From contig NZ_CP019113.1 in assembly GCF_001888805.2 (NCBI RefSeq), positions 1,922,001 to 1,986,000 of the forward strand: a stretch of DNA of 64,000 nt, given 5' to 3'. This DNA comes from Enterobacter sp. SA187. GTDB taxonomy: Bacteria > Pseudomonadota > Gammaproteobacteria > Enterobacterales > Enterobacteriaceae. The notes under the pieces were generated by a model. That model had not been told where the DNA came from, did not search any database, and was given only the letters and a program-made list of their open reading frames with translations. Position 1 is the first letter of the stretch. The number at the start of each line of letters is the position of its first letter. A program made the position numbers and the translations under genes. Of the stretch, positions 17,406 through 26,494 are shown piece by piece.

Positions 17406-18557
17406 ATGTTTGAACCTATGGAACTGACCAACGACGCGGTGATTAAAGTCATCGGCGTCGGTGGTGGCGGCGGTAACGCCGTCGAACACATGGTGCGCGA
17501 ACGCATCGAAGGTGTGGAATTCTTCGCGGTGAATACTGACGCTCAGGCGTTGCGTAAAACTGCGGTGGGTCAAACCATTCAGATTGGCGGCGGCATCACC
17601 AAAGGTCTGGGAGCAGGCGCTAACCCGGAAGTCGGTCGCAATGCGGCAGAAGAAGATCGTGAAGCACTGCGTGCGGCGCTGGATGGCGCAGACATGGTGT
17701 TTATCGCAGCGGGCATGGGCGGCGGTACCGGTACCGGTGCAGCGCCAGTCGTCGCTGAAGTAGCAAAAGATTTGGGTATTCTGACCGTTGCTGTCGTGAC
17801 CAAGCCTTTCAATTTCGAAGGCAAGAAGCGTATGGCGTTTGCGGAGCAGGGTATCACTGAGCTGTCCAAGCATGTGGATTCGCTGATCACCATTCCTAAC
17901 GACAAACTGCTGAAAGTGCTGGGGCGCGGTATCTCCCTGCTGGATGCGTTTGGCGCGGCGAATGACGTGTTAAAAGGCGCAGTGCAGGGTATCGCTGAGC
18001 TGATCACCCGTCCGGGCCTGATGAACGTCGACTTTGCTGACGTGCGCACCGTAATGTCCGAAATGGGCTATGCGATGATGGGCTCCGGCGTAGCCAGCGG
18101 TGAAGACCGTGCGGAAGAAGCGGCAGAAATGGCGATCTCCTCCCCACTGCTGGAAGATATCGATCTGTCCGGTGCGCGCGGCGTGCTGGTTAACATCACC
18201 GCCGGCTTCGACCTGCGTCTGGATGAGTTCGAAACCGTGGGTAACACCATTCGTGCCTTCGCTTCCGATAACGCGACCGTGGTAATTGGTACGTCGCTGG
18301 ATCCGGAAATGAACGACGAACTGCGCGTGACTGTGGTGGCGACCGGTATCGGCATGGACAAACGTCCGGAAATTACGCTGGTGACCAACAAGCAGACGCA
18401 GCAACCGGCCCTGGATCGTTACCAGCAGCACGGCATGGCGCCGTTGACGCAGGAACAAAAACCGGCAGCAAAAGTGGTTAACGACAATACGCCGCAGACC
18501 ACCAAAGAGCCGGATTATCTGGATATCCCGGCATTTTTGCGTAAACAGGCTGATTAA
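17406..18557 (+). CDS. ftsZ: FtsZ, tubulin-like division GTPase
   Basis: 383 residues, E. coli length. The GTP-binding tubulin signature GGGTGTG is at 105-111, and the T7 synergy loop (NVDFADVRTVM) is present. A variable linker is followed by the conserved C-terminal peptide (DYLDIPAFLRKQAD) that binds FtsA, ZipA, MinC and ZapD; zapD itself lies at 23790-24533. The ribosome binding site ACGGAGAG is strong. Translated in frame through to lpxC's promoter region. Confidence 0.98.
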   Translation: MFEPMELTNDAVIKVIGVGGGGGNAVEHMVRERIEGVEFFAVNTDAQALRKTAVGQTIQIGGGITKGLGAGANPEVGRNAAEEDREALRAALDGADMVFIAAGMGGGTGTGAAPVVAEVAKDLGILTVAVVTKPFNFEGKKRMAFAEQGITELSKHVDSLITIPNDKLLKVLGRGISLLDAFGAANDVLKGAVQGIAELITRPGLMNVDFADVRTVMSEMGYAMMGSGVASGEDRAEEAAEMAISSPLLEDIDLSGARGVLVNITAGFDLRLDEFETVGNTIRAFASDNATVVIGTSLDPEMNDELRVTVVATGIGMDKRPEITLVTNKQTQQPALDRYQQHGMAPLTQEQKPAAKVVNDNTPQTTKEPDYLDIPAFLRKQAD

Positions 18558-18571
18558 GAATTGGCTGGAAG

Positions 18572-18600
18572 TTGGGCATCTCCGCTCTTTGTGCTAAACT
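18572..18600 (+). promoter_or_regulatory. lpxC promoter
   Basis: TTGGGC (18572-18577), 17-bp spacer, TAAACT (18595-18600) preceded by TGC, giving an extended -10. It lies in the 100-bp ftsZ-lpxC spacer and would let lpxC be transcribed apart from the dcw cluster, as in E. coli. Confidence 0.65.
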
Positions 18601-18657
18601 GGCCCACCGGTTGTGTAGTACAATCTGGTTGGATAGGTAATTAGGCGAGATAATACG

Positions 18658-19575
18658 ATGATCAAACAAAGGACTCTTAAACGTATCGTTCAGGCGACTG
18701 GCGTCGGTTTACATACCGGCAAGAAAGTCACACTGACGCTACGCCCTGCGCCGGCAAACACCGGGGTCATCTATCGTCGCACCGACTTGAATCCACCGGT
18801 AGATTTCCCGGCTGATGCCAAATCTGTGCGTGATACCATGCTCTGTACTTGCCTGGTCAATGAGCATGACGTACGAATTTCTACCGTAGAGCACCTTAAC
18901 GCCGCTCTGGCGGGTCTGGGTATCGACAACATCATGATTGAAGTCGACGCGCCAGAAATCCCGATCATGGACGGTAGTGCCGCGCCGTTCGTTTACCTGC
19001 TACTTGATGCTGGTATCGAAGAGCTTAACTGCGCGAAGAAATTCGTTCGCATTAAAGAGACAGTTCGCGTTGAAGATGGCGATAAATGGGCTGAATTTAA
19101 ACCGTACAATGGTTTCTCGTTGGACTTTACCATCGACTTCAACCATCCGGCGATTGACTCCAGCAACCAGCGCTATGCAATGAACTTCTCTGCCGATGCG
19201 TTCATGCGTCAGATCAGCCGTGCGCGTACTTTCGGCTTCATGCGTGATATCGAATATCTGCAATCCCGTGGTTTGTGCCTGGGCGGTAGTTTCGATTGTG
19301 CCATCGTCGTTGACGATTATCGCGTACTGAACGAAGACGGTCTGCGTTTTGAAGACGAATTCGTACGTCACAAAATGCTGGATGCGATTGGCGACCTGTT
19401 TATGTGTGGTCACAATATCATCGGCGCATTTACCGCGTACAAATCCGGTCACGCACTGAACAACAAACTGTTGCAGGCAGTCCTGGCAAAACAGGAAGCC
19501 TGGGAATATGTTACGTTCCAGGACGAGGCAGAAATGCCGCTGGCGTTCAAAGCACCGACAATGGTTCTGGCGTAA
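18658..19575 (+). CDS. lpxC: LpxC, UDP-3-O-acyl-GlcNAc deacetylase
   Basis: 305 residues. Zinc-dependent deacetylase and the first committed step of lipid A synthesis. His79 in VEHLNAAL and the HKMLDAIGDLF segment supply the zinc ligands. The C terminus ends in VLA, the type of tail that FtsH uses to degrade LpxC, so proteolytic control is inferred. Last gene of the cluster, followed by a terminator. Confidence 0.97.
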   Translation: MIKQRTLKRIVQATGVGLHTGKKVTLTLRPAPANTGVIYRRTDLNPPVDFPADAKSVRDTMLCTCLVNEHDVRISTVEHLNAALAGLGIDNIMIEVDAPEIPIMDGSAAPFVYLLLDAGIEELNCAKKFVRIKETVRVEDGDKWAEFKPYNGFSLDFTIDFNHPAIDSSNQRYAMNFSADAFMRQISRARTFGFMRDIEYLQSRGLCLGGSFDCAIVVDDYRVLNEDGLRFEDEFVRHKMLDAIGDLFMCGHNIIGAFTAYKSGHALNNKLLQAVLAKQEAWEYVTFQDEAEMPLAFKAPTMVLA

Positions 19576-19598
19576 CAGTCCATACCATTATTAAAATT

Positions 19599-19653
19599 CG
19601 GCTGGCAAACCTGGCACTCTCTCCGGTCAGGGGTGTCAGCCGTTTTTGTTTTT
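19599..19653 (+). terminator. Terminator after lpxC
   Basis: Imperfect long hairpin with CGGCTG (19599-19604) pairing with CAGCCG (19637-19642), further internal pairing, then TTTTTGTTTTT. Confidence 0.7.
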
Positions 19654-19865
19654 AAATCACGGTATTCCGCTTCTTCTGCCCGCCCGTTACTCCTCTTACG
19701 GTTTTCAGCATTTTTCCTGGTGCGTTCGGTGTTTTCTTAAGCAGTTTTACCTCTTCCACGCCTTCATTACTGCTGTCCTGTCACGCCATTAGTGGTAATA
19801 TTTGGGCGCACAAAAACGAATACACAAATAAACCTGTGCAGGTTTGCATCATTCAGGTGAGGTAA
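19654..19865 (+). promoter_or_regulatory. secM-secA promoter region
   Basis: No gene seen. A TGG-TAATAT extended -10 candidate is at 19793-19801, without a convincing -35. A short inverted repeat (AAACCTG, TG, CAGGTTT) lies at 19830-19845 in the secM leader. The ribosome binding site GAGGTAA directly precedes secM. Confidence 0.45.
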
Positions 19866-20369
19866 GTGAGCGGATTACTGACGCGCTGGCGACAATTTGG
19901 CAGACGCTACTTCTGGCCGCATCTCTTGTTAGGGATGGTCGCGGCGAGTCTCGGCCTCCCCACGCTCAATAACAACGCTGACGCCGCGCAACCCGCCAGA
20001 ACCGCTGCCAGTAATCACGATCGCATCACTCCGGTTAACTTCACCAGCCTTGCGCTGCTGGAAGCAAACCGCCGACCCAGTTTTACCGTGGATTACTGGC
20101 ATCAGCACGCGATCCGCACGGTTATCCGCCATCTCTCTTTTGCTATGGCGCCGCAGACGCTGTCCGTCGCGGAAGCGCCATTGCCTGGCGAGGCGCACCA
20201 CCGCGCGCTGCTGGATACGCTCAATGCCTTACTGACGCTGGAGAGAAAACCTCCGGTCATTGTTCGTCAGTACATCACTGCCTCATCGTTCTCCCCGACG
20301 GCGTTTAACGTCTCTGCCTGGCTGAGCCAGGTGCAGGGGATCCGCGCCGGACCTCAACGCCTCAGCTGA
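19866..20369 (+). CDS. secM: SecM, secretion monitor (arrest peptide)
   Basis: 167 residues (E. coli 170). The N-terminal extended signal sequence (basic start, then hydrophobic LLLGMVAASLGLP) sends it to the Sec path. The C-terminal arrest motif F-x4-W-L-x4-GIRAGP is present at residues 147-163, with Leu in place of the Ile of E. coli. Ribosome stalling there opens the mRNA structure that hides the secA ribosome binding site. The middle of the protein is strongly diverged from E. coli, as is usual for SecM. Start is GTG at 19866, right after GAGGTAA. Cotranscribed with secA. Confidence 0.93.
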   Translation: MSGLLTRWRQFGRRYFWPHLLLGMVAASLGLPTLNNNADAAQPARTAASNHDRITPVNFTSLALLEANRRPSFTVDYWHQHAIRTVIRHLSFAMAPQTLSVAEAPLPGEAHHRALLDTLNALLTLERKPPVIVRQYITASSFSPTAFNVSAWLSQVQGIRAGPQRLS

Positions 20370-20430
20370 TCTTTTCTGGTGTTTTCCTTTTTATTAGACT
20401 CCGCGAAGCGGGGCGTTTGAGATTTTTATT
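20370..20430 (+). promoter_or_regulatory. secM-secA intergenic translational control region
   Basis: Contains a 6-bp hairpin (CTCCGC at 20399-20404, loop GAA, GCGGGG at 20408-20413) directly upstream of the weak secA ribosome binding site (GTTTGAG). In E. coli the secA ribosome binding site is sequestered by pairing with the 3' end of secM and is freed when SecM stalls. The layout here fits that model. Confidence 0.65.
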
Positions 20431-23136
20431 ATGCTAATCAAATTATTAACAAAAGTTTTTGGTAGTCGTAACGACCGTACCCTGCGCCGTATGCGTAAAG
20501 TGGTGGGTGTCATTAACAGCATGGAACCGGCGATGGAAAAGCTCACCGACGATGAGCTGAAAGCGAAAACCGGTGAATTCCGTGCGCGTCTGGAAAAGGG
20601 CGAAACCGTTGAAAGCCTGATCCCGGAAGCCTTTGCGGTGGTGCGCGAAGCCAGTAAACGCGTGTTCGGTATGCGTCACTTTGACGTACAGCTGCTGGGC
20701 GGCATGGTGCTGAACGAACGCTGCATCGCCGAGATGCGTACCGGTGAAGGTAAAACTCTGACCGCAACCCTGCCCGCTTACCTGAACGCCCTGAGCGGTA
20801 AAGGCGTGCACGTGGTTACCGTCAACGACTATCTGGCGCAGCGTGACGCCGAAAACAACCGTCCACTGTTTGAGTTCCTCGGCCTGACGGTGGGCATCAA
20901 CCTGCCTAATATGCCCGCTCCGGCGAAGCGCGAAGCTTATGCCGCTGACATCACCTACGGTACCAACAACGAATACGGCTTTGACTACCTGCGCGATAAT
21001 ATGGCCTTCAGCCCTGAAGAGCGAGTGCAGCGTAAGCTTCACTACGCGCTGGTGGATGAGGTGGACTCCATCCTTATCGATGAAGCCCGTACGCCGCTGA
21101 TCATTTCCGGCCCGGCTGAAGACAGCTCTGAAATGTACATGCGCGTCAACAAAATCATTCCTAACCTGATCCGTCAGGAAAAAGAAGACTCCGACACCTT
21201 CCAGGGTGAAGGTCACTTCTCGGTGGACGAAAAATCCCGCCAGGTGAACATCACCGAGCGCGGTCTGGTGCTGGTGGAAGAGCTGCTGGTCAAAGAAGGC
21301 ATTATGGAAGAGGGCGAGTCACTGTACTCTCCGGCCAACATCATGCTGATGCACCACGTTACCGCTGCGCTGCGTGCGCACGTGCTCTTTACCCGTGACG
21401 TTGACTACATCGTGAAAGACGGCGAAGTCATCATCGTTGATGAGCACACCGGGCGTACCATGCAGGGCCGTCGCTGGTCTGATGGTCTGCACCAGGCGGT
21501 TGAAGCCAAAGAAGGCGTGCAAATCCAGAACGAGAACCAGACGCTGGCGTCCATCACCTTCCAGAACTATTTCCGCCTGTATGAAAAACTGGCCGGTATG
21601 ACCGGTACCGCGGACACCGAAGCCTTCGAATTCAGCTCTATCTATAAGCTGGATACGGTGGTGGTGCCGACCAACCGTCCGATGATCCGTAAAGATATGC
21701 CGGATCTGGTCTACATGACCGAAGCGGAAAAAATTCAGGCCATTATCGAAGATATTAAAGAGCGTACCGCCAAAGGCCAGCCGGTGCTGGTGGGTACTAT
21801 CTCCATTGAGAAATCAGAAGTGGTGTCTCAGGAACTGGAAAAAGCGGGTATCAAGCACAACGTGCTGAACGCCAAGTTCCACGCCAACGAAGCGGCCATC
21901 GTCGCACAGGCGGGTTATCCGTCAGCGGTGACCATCGCCACCAACATGGCGGGTCGTGGTACGGATATCGTGCTGGGCGGTAGCTGGCAGGCAGAGCTTG
22001 CTGAACTTGAAGATCCAACCCCGGAGCAGATCGCGCAGATTAAAGCCGACTGGCAGGCGCGTCACGATGCCGTGCTGGCGTCCGGCGGTCTGCACATCAT
22101 CGGTACCGAACGTCACGAATCCCGTCGTATCGATAACCAGCTGCGTGGCCGTTCTGGTCGTCAGGGCGATGCAGGTTCTTCACGCTTCTACCTGTCGATG
22201 GAAGATGCGCTGATGCGTATTTTTGCCTCTGACCGTGTGTCGGGCATGATGCGTAAACTGGGTATGAAGCCGGGCGAAGCTATCGAACACCCGTGGGTGA
22301 CCAAAGCTATTGCCAACGCTCAGCGTAAAGTGGAAAGCCGTAACTTCGATATTCGTAAGCAGCTGCTGGAATATGATGATGTGGCGAACGATCAGCGTCG
22401 TGCGATTTACACCCAGCGTAACGAACTGCTGGACGTGTCCGACGTAAGCGAAACCATCAACAGCATCCGCGAAGATGTCTTCAAGGCAACCATCGATGCG
22501 CACATTCCGCCGCAGTCGCTGGAAGAAATGTGGGACATCCCTGGTCTGCAGGAACGTCTGAAAAACGATTTCGATCTGGAACTGCCGATTGCCGAGTGGC
22601 TGGATAAAGAGCCAGAGCTGCACGAAGAAACCCTGCGCGAGCGTATTCTGACTCAGGCGGTTGAAGTCTACAAACGCAAAGAAGAGATCGTGGGCGCGGA
22701 GATGATGCGCCACTTCGAAAAAGGCGTGATGCTGCAAACGCTGGATTCCCTGTGGAAAGAGCACCTTGCGGCCATGGATTATCTGCGTCAGGGTATTCAC
22801 CTGCGCGGTTATGCGCAGAAAGATCCGAAGCAGGAATACAAGCGTGAATCCTTCGCCATGTTCGCGGCGATGCTCGAATCCCTGAAGTACGAAGTGATCA
22901 GCACCCTGAGCAAGGTGCAGGTGCGCGAACCGGAAGAAGTGGAAGAGATGGAGCAGCAGCGTCGTCAGGAAGCTGAACGTCTGGCGCAGATGCAACAGCT
23001 CAGCCACCAGACCGACGAAGCTGAAGCCGCAGAAGCGCTGGCCGCACAGACCGGCGAACGCAAAGTGGGTCGTAACGATCCCTGCCCGTGCGGTTCCGGT
23101 AAGAAATTCAAACAGTGTCATGGCCGTCTGAACTGA
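20431..23136 (+). CDS. secA: SecA, preprotein translocase ATPase
   Basis: 901 residues (E. coli 901). DEAD-like motor with Walker A MRTGEGKT at 102-109, DEVDSILIDEA, a preprotein crosslinking domain, NBD2 (TNMAGRGTDIVLGG) and the helical scaffold. The C-terminal zinc finger (CPCGSGKKFKQCH) binds SecB. It drives protein export through SecYEG. Expression is coupled to SecM stalling upstream. Confidence 0.98.
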   Translation: MLIKLLTKVFGSRNDRTLRRMRKVVGVINSMEPAMEKLTDDELKAKTGEFRARLEKGETVESLIPEAFAVVREASKRVFGMRHFDVQLLGGMVLNERCIAEMRTGEGKTLTATLPAYLNALSGKGVHVVTVNDYLAQRDAENNRPLFEFLGLTVGINLPNMPAPAKREAYAADITYGTNNEYGFDYLRDNMAFSPEERVQRKLHYALVDEVDSILIDEARTPLIISGPAEDSSEMYMRVNKIIPNLIRQEKEDSDTFQGEGHFSVDEKSRQVNITERGLVLVEELLVKEGIMEEGESLYSPANIMLMHHVTAALRAHVLFTRDVDYIVKDGEVIIVDEHTGRTMQGRRWSDGLHQAVEAKEGVQIQNENQTLASITFQNYFRLYEKLAGMTGTADTEAFEFSSIYKLDTVVVPTNRPMIRKDMPDLVYMTEAEKIQAIIEDIKERTAKGQPVLVGTISIEKSEVVSQELEKAGIKHNVLNAKFHANEAAIVAQAGYPSAVTIATNMAGRGTDIVLGGSWQAELAELEDPTPEQIAQIKADWQARHDAVLASGGLHIIGTERHESRRIDNQLRGRSGRQGDAGSSRFYLSMEDALMRIFASDRVSGMMRKLGMKPGEAIEHPWVTKAIANAQRKVESRNFDIRKQLLEYDDVANDQRRAIYTQRNELLDVSDVSETINSIREDVFKATIDAHIPPQSLEEMWDIPGLQERLKNDFDLELPIAEWLDKEPELHEETLRERILTQAVEVYKRKEEIVGAEMMRHFEKGVMLQTLDSLWKEHLAAMDYLRQGIHLRGYAQKDPKQEYKRESFAMFAAMLESLKYEVISTLSKVQVREPEEVEEMEQQRRQEAERLAQMQQLSHQTDEAEAAEALAAQTGERKVGRNDPCPCGSGKKFKQCHGRLN

Positions 23137-23154
23137 TCCTGTCACGACCACCAC

Positions 23155-23184
23155 AAAAGGCGCAGATATCTGCGCCTTTTTTAT
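23155..23184 (+). terminator. Terminator after secA
   Basis: AAAAGGCGCAGA pairs with TCTGCGCCTTTT, followed by more T. It lies just before mutT, whose leader starts immediately afterwards, so some read-through into mutT is likely. Confidence 0.9.
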
Positions 23185-23196
23185 GGAGCGAAATGA

Positions 23197-23589
23197 ATGA
23201 AAGTACTGCATATTTCTGCCGGCATCATCCGCAATGCGCAGGGTGAAATCTTTATTACCCAGCGCGCTGCCGACGCGCATATGGCAAACAAAAAAGAGTT
23301 TCCCGGCGGCAAAATCGAAGCGGGTGAAACCCCGGAGCAGGCGCTGGTGCGCGAGCTGGAAGAAGAGGTGGGGATTGTCGTCACCAGCGCGCAGCTGTAC
23401 GAGCGGCTGGAGTACAGCTACCCGGAACTGCATATTACGCTGTGGTTCTATCTGGTGGAAAGCTGGGAAGGCGAACCCTGGGGCAGGGAAGGTCAACCGG
23501 GCGGCTGGATAGCGCAGCAGGCGCTGAATGCGGACGATTTCCCGCCCGCGAACGCGCCTATCGTCACCCGGTTACACCAGGAACTTTAG
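23197..23589 (+). CDS. mutT: MutT, 8-oxo-dGTP diphosphatase
   Basis: 130 residues (E. coli 129). Nudix hydrolase with the Nudix box from Gly38 to Ile60 (GGKIEAGETPEQAL, then RELEEEVGI). It removes 8-oxo-dGTP from the nucleotide pool and prevents A:T to C:G mutations. It lies 60 bp after secA. Its stop codon overlaps the stop codon of the convergent yacG by 4 bp in all, leaving no room for a terminator between them. Confidence 0.95.
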   Translation: MKVLHISAGIIRNAQGEIFITQRAADAHMANKKEFPGGKIEAGETPEQALVRELEEEVGIVVTSAQLYERLEYSYPELHITLWFYLVESWEGEPWGREGQPGGWIAQQALNADDFPPANAPIVTRLHQEL

Positions 23590-23780
23590 GGCTTCTCTTC
23601 GCTCCAGTCGTCGCTGTCATTAAGCTCGCCGGAGCTCGGGATGCGTTTTTCTTCTGCGGCCCACTCGCCGAGATCGATCAGCTGGCAGCGTTTAGAACAA
23701 AACGGGCGAAACGGGCTGACGTCGCCCCAGACAACTTTTTTCCCGCAGGTCGGGCAGTTTACGATCATAACTTCAGACAT
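23586..23780 (-). CDS. yacG: YacG, small zinc protein, DNA gyrase inhibitor
   Basis: 64 residues (E. coli 65). A four-cysteine zinc finger (CPTC and CSKRC) occupies the N-terminal half, followed by an acidic tail. E. coli YacG binds GyrB and inhibits gyrase. It is the last gene of the leftward coaE-zapD-yacG unit. Convergent with mutT with a 4-bp overlap of the two ends. Confidence 0.94.
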   Translation of the reverse strand: MSEVMIVNCPTCGKKVVWGDVSPFRPFCSKRCQLIDLGEWAAEEKRIPSSGELNDSDDWSEEKP

Positions 23781-23789
23781 ATCAGTTCC

Positions 23790-24533
23790 TTAACAGCAGG
23801 CCAGTTCAAAATCCAGACGCTCAGGGATCACGCCATTTTCACTGTCCAGCGGCAGGAAGCGAATGGCGAAGCGGCTTTTATGGCCGGAAATTTGCGGATA
23901 GAGCGCATCCGACAGCGCAAGTTGCAGACGCAGTAAATCGGCATCCTCGCCGTTATCCTGGTAAAAACCATGCAGGCTGGTCTGCTTACGGAATGGCGCG
24001 GAATTACGCACTAATTCGAGGATCAGGGTTAACGTCTGGGTCAGGGGCTGCAGGCTGTTAAGCCAGACGCTGACCTGCTCATCCCGTTGCGCCTGGGGTA
24101 AATGCAGCCACAGGTGCAGCGTCGGCAAATCAAAGCTACAGCAGCCGCCGGGAATGCTCAGACGCTGGCGAACCAGGCCAATGAGTTTATCTTCACGCAA
24201 TAACTGGCCGATGCGCGGGGCCGACATCAGCGTCGTGCTGCACTGTCTGAGCTGATCGCTGAGAGCGGCGATCCGCTCCTGATCCACGCCCGGCACTTCG
24301 ACCCAGGCTTTAAGTTTACGCTGCTGGCGCTCCAGCTCTTTTAACAATTCTGTGCGTACTTCCCCGCGTTCGAACACATCCAGCAGGTCGCCGATATTAC
24401 GGAAAAAATGCAGCGCGTCGGTGGAATCAGCGATGGGTAAACGGCATGACAGCTGCTGGACCAAAAATTCAATGCGCAACCAGGTGCGCATTTTTTCATT
24501 AAGCGGATGTTCAAAGAGGACATGGGTGTGCAT
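23790..24533 (-). CDS. zapD: ZapD (YacF), FtsZ-bundling protein
   Basis: 247 residues, E. coli length, with a mainly helical N-terminal half and a C-terminal beta-rich half. Signature segments include LFEHPLNEKMRTWLR and CCSFDLPTLHLWLHLP. It crosslinks FtsZ filaments through the FtsZ C-terminal peptide, which is intact in this genome. Its start overlaps the coaE stop by one base (TAATG), so translation is coupled. Confidence 0.95.
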   Translation of the reverse strand: MHTHVLFEHPLNEKMRTWLRIEFLVQQLSCRLPIADSTDALHFFRNIGDLLDVFERGEVRTELLKELERQQRKLKAWVEVPGVDQERIAALSDQLRQCSTTLMSAPRIGQLLREDKLIGLVRQRLSIPGGCCSFDLPTLHLWLHLPQAQRDEQVSVWLNSLQPLTQTLTLILELVRNSAPFRKQTSLHGFYQDNGEDADLLRLQLALSDALYPQISGHKSRFAIRFLPLDSENGVIPERLDFELACC

Positions 24534-25153
24534 TACGCTTTTTCCTGTGAAACGGCCCGGGCGGCGTAGCTAAGGTACGCGGCATGCAGGCGGGCAACAT
24601 CCGATGCCACGGCATCTGGTGCGCCATTATTGTCAATAATATCGTCAGCGATGGCCAGGCGAGCTTCCCGCGTCGCCTGCGCGGCGAGTATATGTTCGGC
24701 ATGTTCGCGTGTTACGCCATCGCGCTGCATGGTGCGAGAGAGTTGTATTTCAGGCGAGACGTCCACCACCAGCACCCGATCGGCTTTGGTATGTAACTGG
24801 TTTTCCACCAGTAACGGAACGACCCATAAGACATAAGGGGATGTCGCCTGGGCAATCTGGCGCTGGGTTTCCTGATGAATTAAAGGATGCAGTAAGGCGT
24901 TAAGCCAGGCTTTTTCTGCCGGGGAGGAAAAAATGCGTTCGCGCAGCACGCGACGATTTAACGTCCCGTCTGCGTTAATCACCGTATCGCCGAAGTGCTC
25001 GCCGATGGCAGCCAGCGCGGGCGTACCCGGTTCCACCACCTGGCGGGCGATAACATCAGCGTCTACTACGTTAACCCCACAGCGGGAGAAAGCGTTTGCG
25101 ACAGTGGTTTTGCCACTGCCAATACCCCCGGTTAAGGCGACCGTATACCCCAT
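24533..25153 (-). CDS. coaE: Dephospho-CoA kinase CoaE
   Basis: 206 residues from the ATG at 25153, the E. coli length; a TTG five codons upstream is an alternative but gives an N-terminal extension not seen in the family. P-loop GGIGSGKT at 9-16 and the lid region LSRTMQRDGVTREHAE. It phosphorylates dephospho-CoA in the last step of CoA synthesis. The pantothenate genes panBCD for the same path are at 60741-62824. First gene of the leftward coaE-zapD-yacG operon. Confidence 0.94.
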   Translation of the reverse strand: MGYTVALTGGIGSGKTTVANAFSRCGVNVVDADVIARQVVEPGTPALAAIGEHFGDTVINADGTLNRRVLRERIFSSPAEKAWLNALLHPLIHQETQRQIAQATSPYVLWVVPLLVENQLHTKADRVLVVDVSPEIQLSRTMQRDGVTREHAEHILAAQATREARLAIADDIIDNNGAPDAVASDVARLHAAYLSYAARAVSQEKA

Positions 25154-25323
25154 AAAACAAAATCCCAAAATGGTCAGCCAGACGACGACCGGTCAATTTA
25201 TTTGTTTCGTAAATCAATCGGTTATAATTCGTACAGAAAACGGGGCGTCAGATGCGGCGAAACTGAGCCGTTTTCCAGGTAAATTTATAGGATTGTAGCG
25301 TAAAAAAAGAGAATTTCGCAGTC

Positions 25324-25351
25324 TTGCGCAGACCTATTTAGTGCGTATGAT
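25324..25351 (+). promoter_or_regulatory. Candidate guaC promoter
   Basis: TTGCGC (25324-25329), 16-bp spacer, TATGAT (25346-25351), 63 bp upstream of the guaC start. Confidence 0.5.
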
Positions 25352-25414
25352 AGCGTCACTGGAGTTGTGTGTTTGACAGTATGCTTTTATCGCCATTAAC
25401 CCCAGGACCCCTAC

Positions 25415-26458
25415 ATGCGTATCGAAGAAGATTTGAAGTTAGGTTTCAAAGACGTCCTTATCCGCCCTAAACGTTCTACCCTCAAAAGCCGTTCCGACGT
25501 TGAACTGGGACGCGAATTCACCTTTAAGCATTCAGGTATGGCCTGGTCAGGGGTGCCGATTATTGCCGCCAATATGGATACCGTCGGCACCTTCGCGATG
25601 GCAAAAGCACTGGCTTCATTCGACATCCTGACGGCAGTACATAAACACTATTCCGTAGCCGACTGGCAGGCGTTCGTTGCGCGTGAATCCGACGCGGTGT
25701 TAAAACACGTGATGGTGTCCACCGGCACTTCTGATGCGGATTTCGACAAAACCCGCCAGATCCTTGCCCTGAATCCGGCCCTGAACTTTATTTGCATTGA
25801 CGTGGCAAATGGTTACTCCGAACACTTCTCGCAGTTTGTGACCAAAGCGCGTGAAGCCTGGCCCAATAAAACCATCTGCGCGGGCAACGTGGTGACCGGC
25901 GAAATGTGTGAAGAGCTGATCCTTTGCGGCGCGGATATTGTCAAAGTAGGCATTGGCCCCGGCTCCGTGTGTACCACCCGAGTGAAAACCGGCGTTGGCT
26001 ACCCGCAACTTTCCGCAGTGATCGAATGTGCCGATGCGGCGCACGGTCTGGGCGGGCAAATCGTCAGCGATGGCGGCTGCACCGTACCGGGCGATGTGGC
26101 GAAAGCTTTCGGCGGCGGCGCAGATTTCGTGATGCTCGGCGGTATGCTGGCGGGACACGATGAAAGCGGCGGTACCGTTGTTGAAGAAGACGGTGACAAA
26201 TTCATGCTGTTCTACGGCATGAGCTCTGAATCCGCCATGAATCGTCATGTCGGCGGCGTAGCGGGTTACCGTGCAGCCGAAGGTAAAACCGTGAAGCTGC
26301 CGCTGCGTGGCCCGGTTGAAAATACCGCCCGCGATATCCTCGGCGGTCTGCGTTCTGCCTGCACCTATGTGGGCGCGTCCCGTCTGAAAGAGCTGACCAA
26401 ACGCACCACCTTCATCCGCGTGGCGGAGCAAGAGAACCGCGTGTTCAACAGTCTCTGA
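25415..26458 (+). CDS. guaC: GMP reductase GuaC
   Basis: 347 residues, TIM barrel of the IMPDH/GMPR family without CBS domains. The catalytic loop GPGSVCTTR carries Cys186. It reduces GMP to IMP with NADPH and release of ammonia, in purine salvage. Single gene flanked by a divergent coaE operon and a terminator. No anomalies. Confidence 0.96.
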   Translation: MRIEEDLKLGFKDVLIRPKRSTLKSRSDVELGREFTFKHSGMAWSGVPIIAANMDTVGTFAMAKALASFDILTAVHKHYSVADWQAFVARESDAVLKHVMVSTGTSDADFDKTRQILALNPALNFICIDVANGYSEHFSQFVTKAREAWPNKTICAGNVVTGEMCEELILCGADIVKVGIGPGSVCTTRVKTGVGYPQLSAVIECADAAHGLGGQIVSDGGCTVPGDVAKAFGGGADFVMLGGMLAGHDESGGTVVEEDGDKFMLFYGMSSESAMNRHVGGVAGYRAAEGKTVKLPLRGPVENTARDILGGLRSACTYVGASRLKELTKRTTFIRVAEQENRVFNSL

Positions 26459-26464
26459 TGCCTT

Positions 26465-26494
26465 TGCTGGCGCGGTTCGCTGCGCCAGCCTTAT
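26465..26494. terminator. Hairpin between convergent guaC and hofC
   Basis: GCTGGCGC (26466-26473) pairs with GCGCCAGC (26482-26489) with loop GGTTCGCT. There is no long T-run on either side, so it is a likely but weak bidirectional terminator. Confidence 0.55.

Noticed and set aside
22180..23496. Open frame opposite the end of secA and mutT
   Set aside because: It runs antisense through two well-known genes and a terminator; composition reflects their codon bias.
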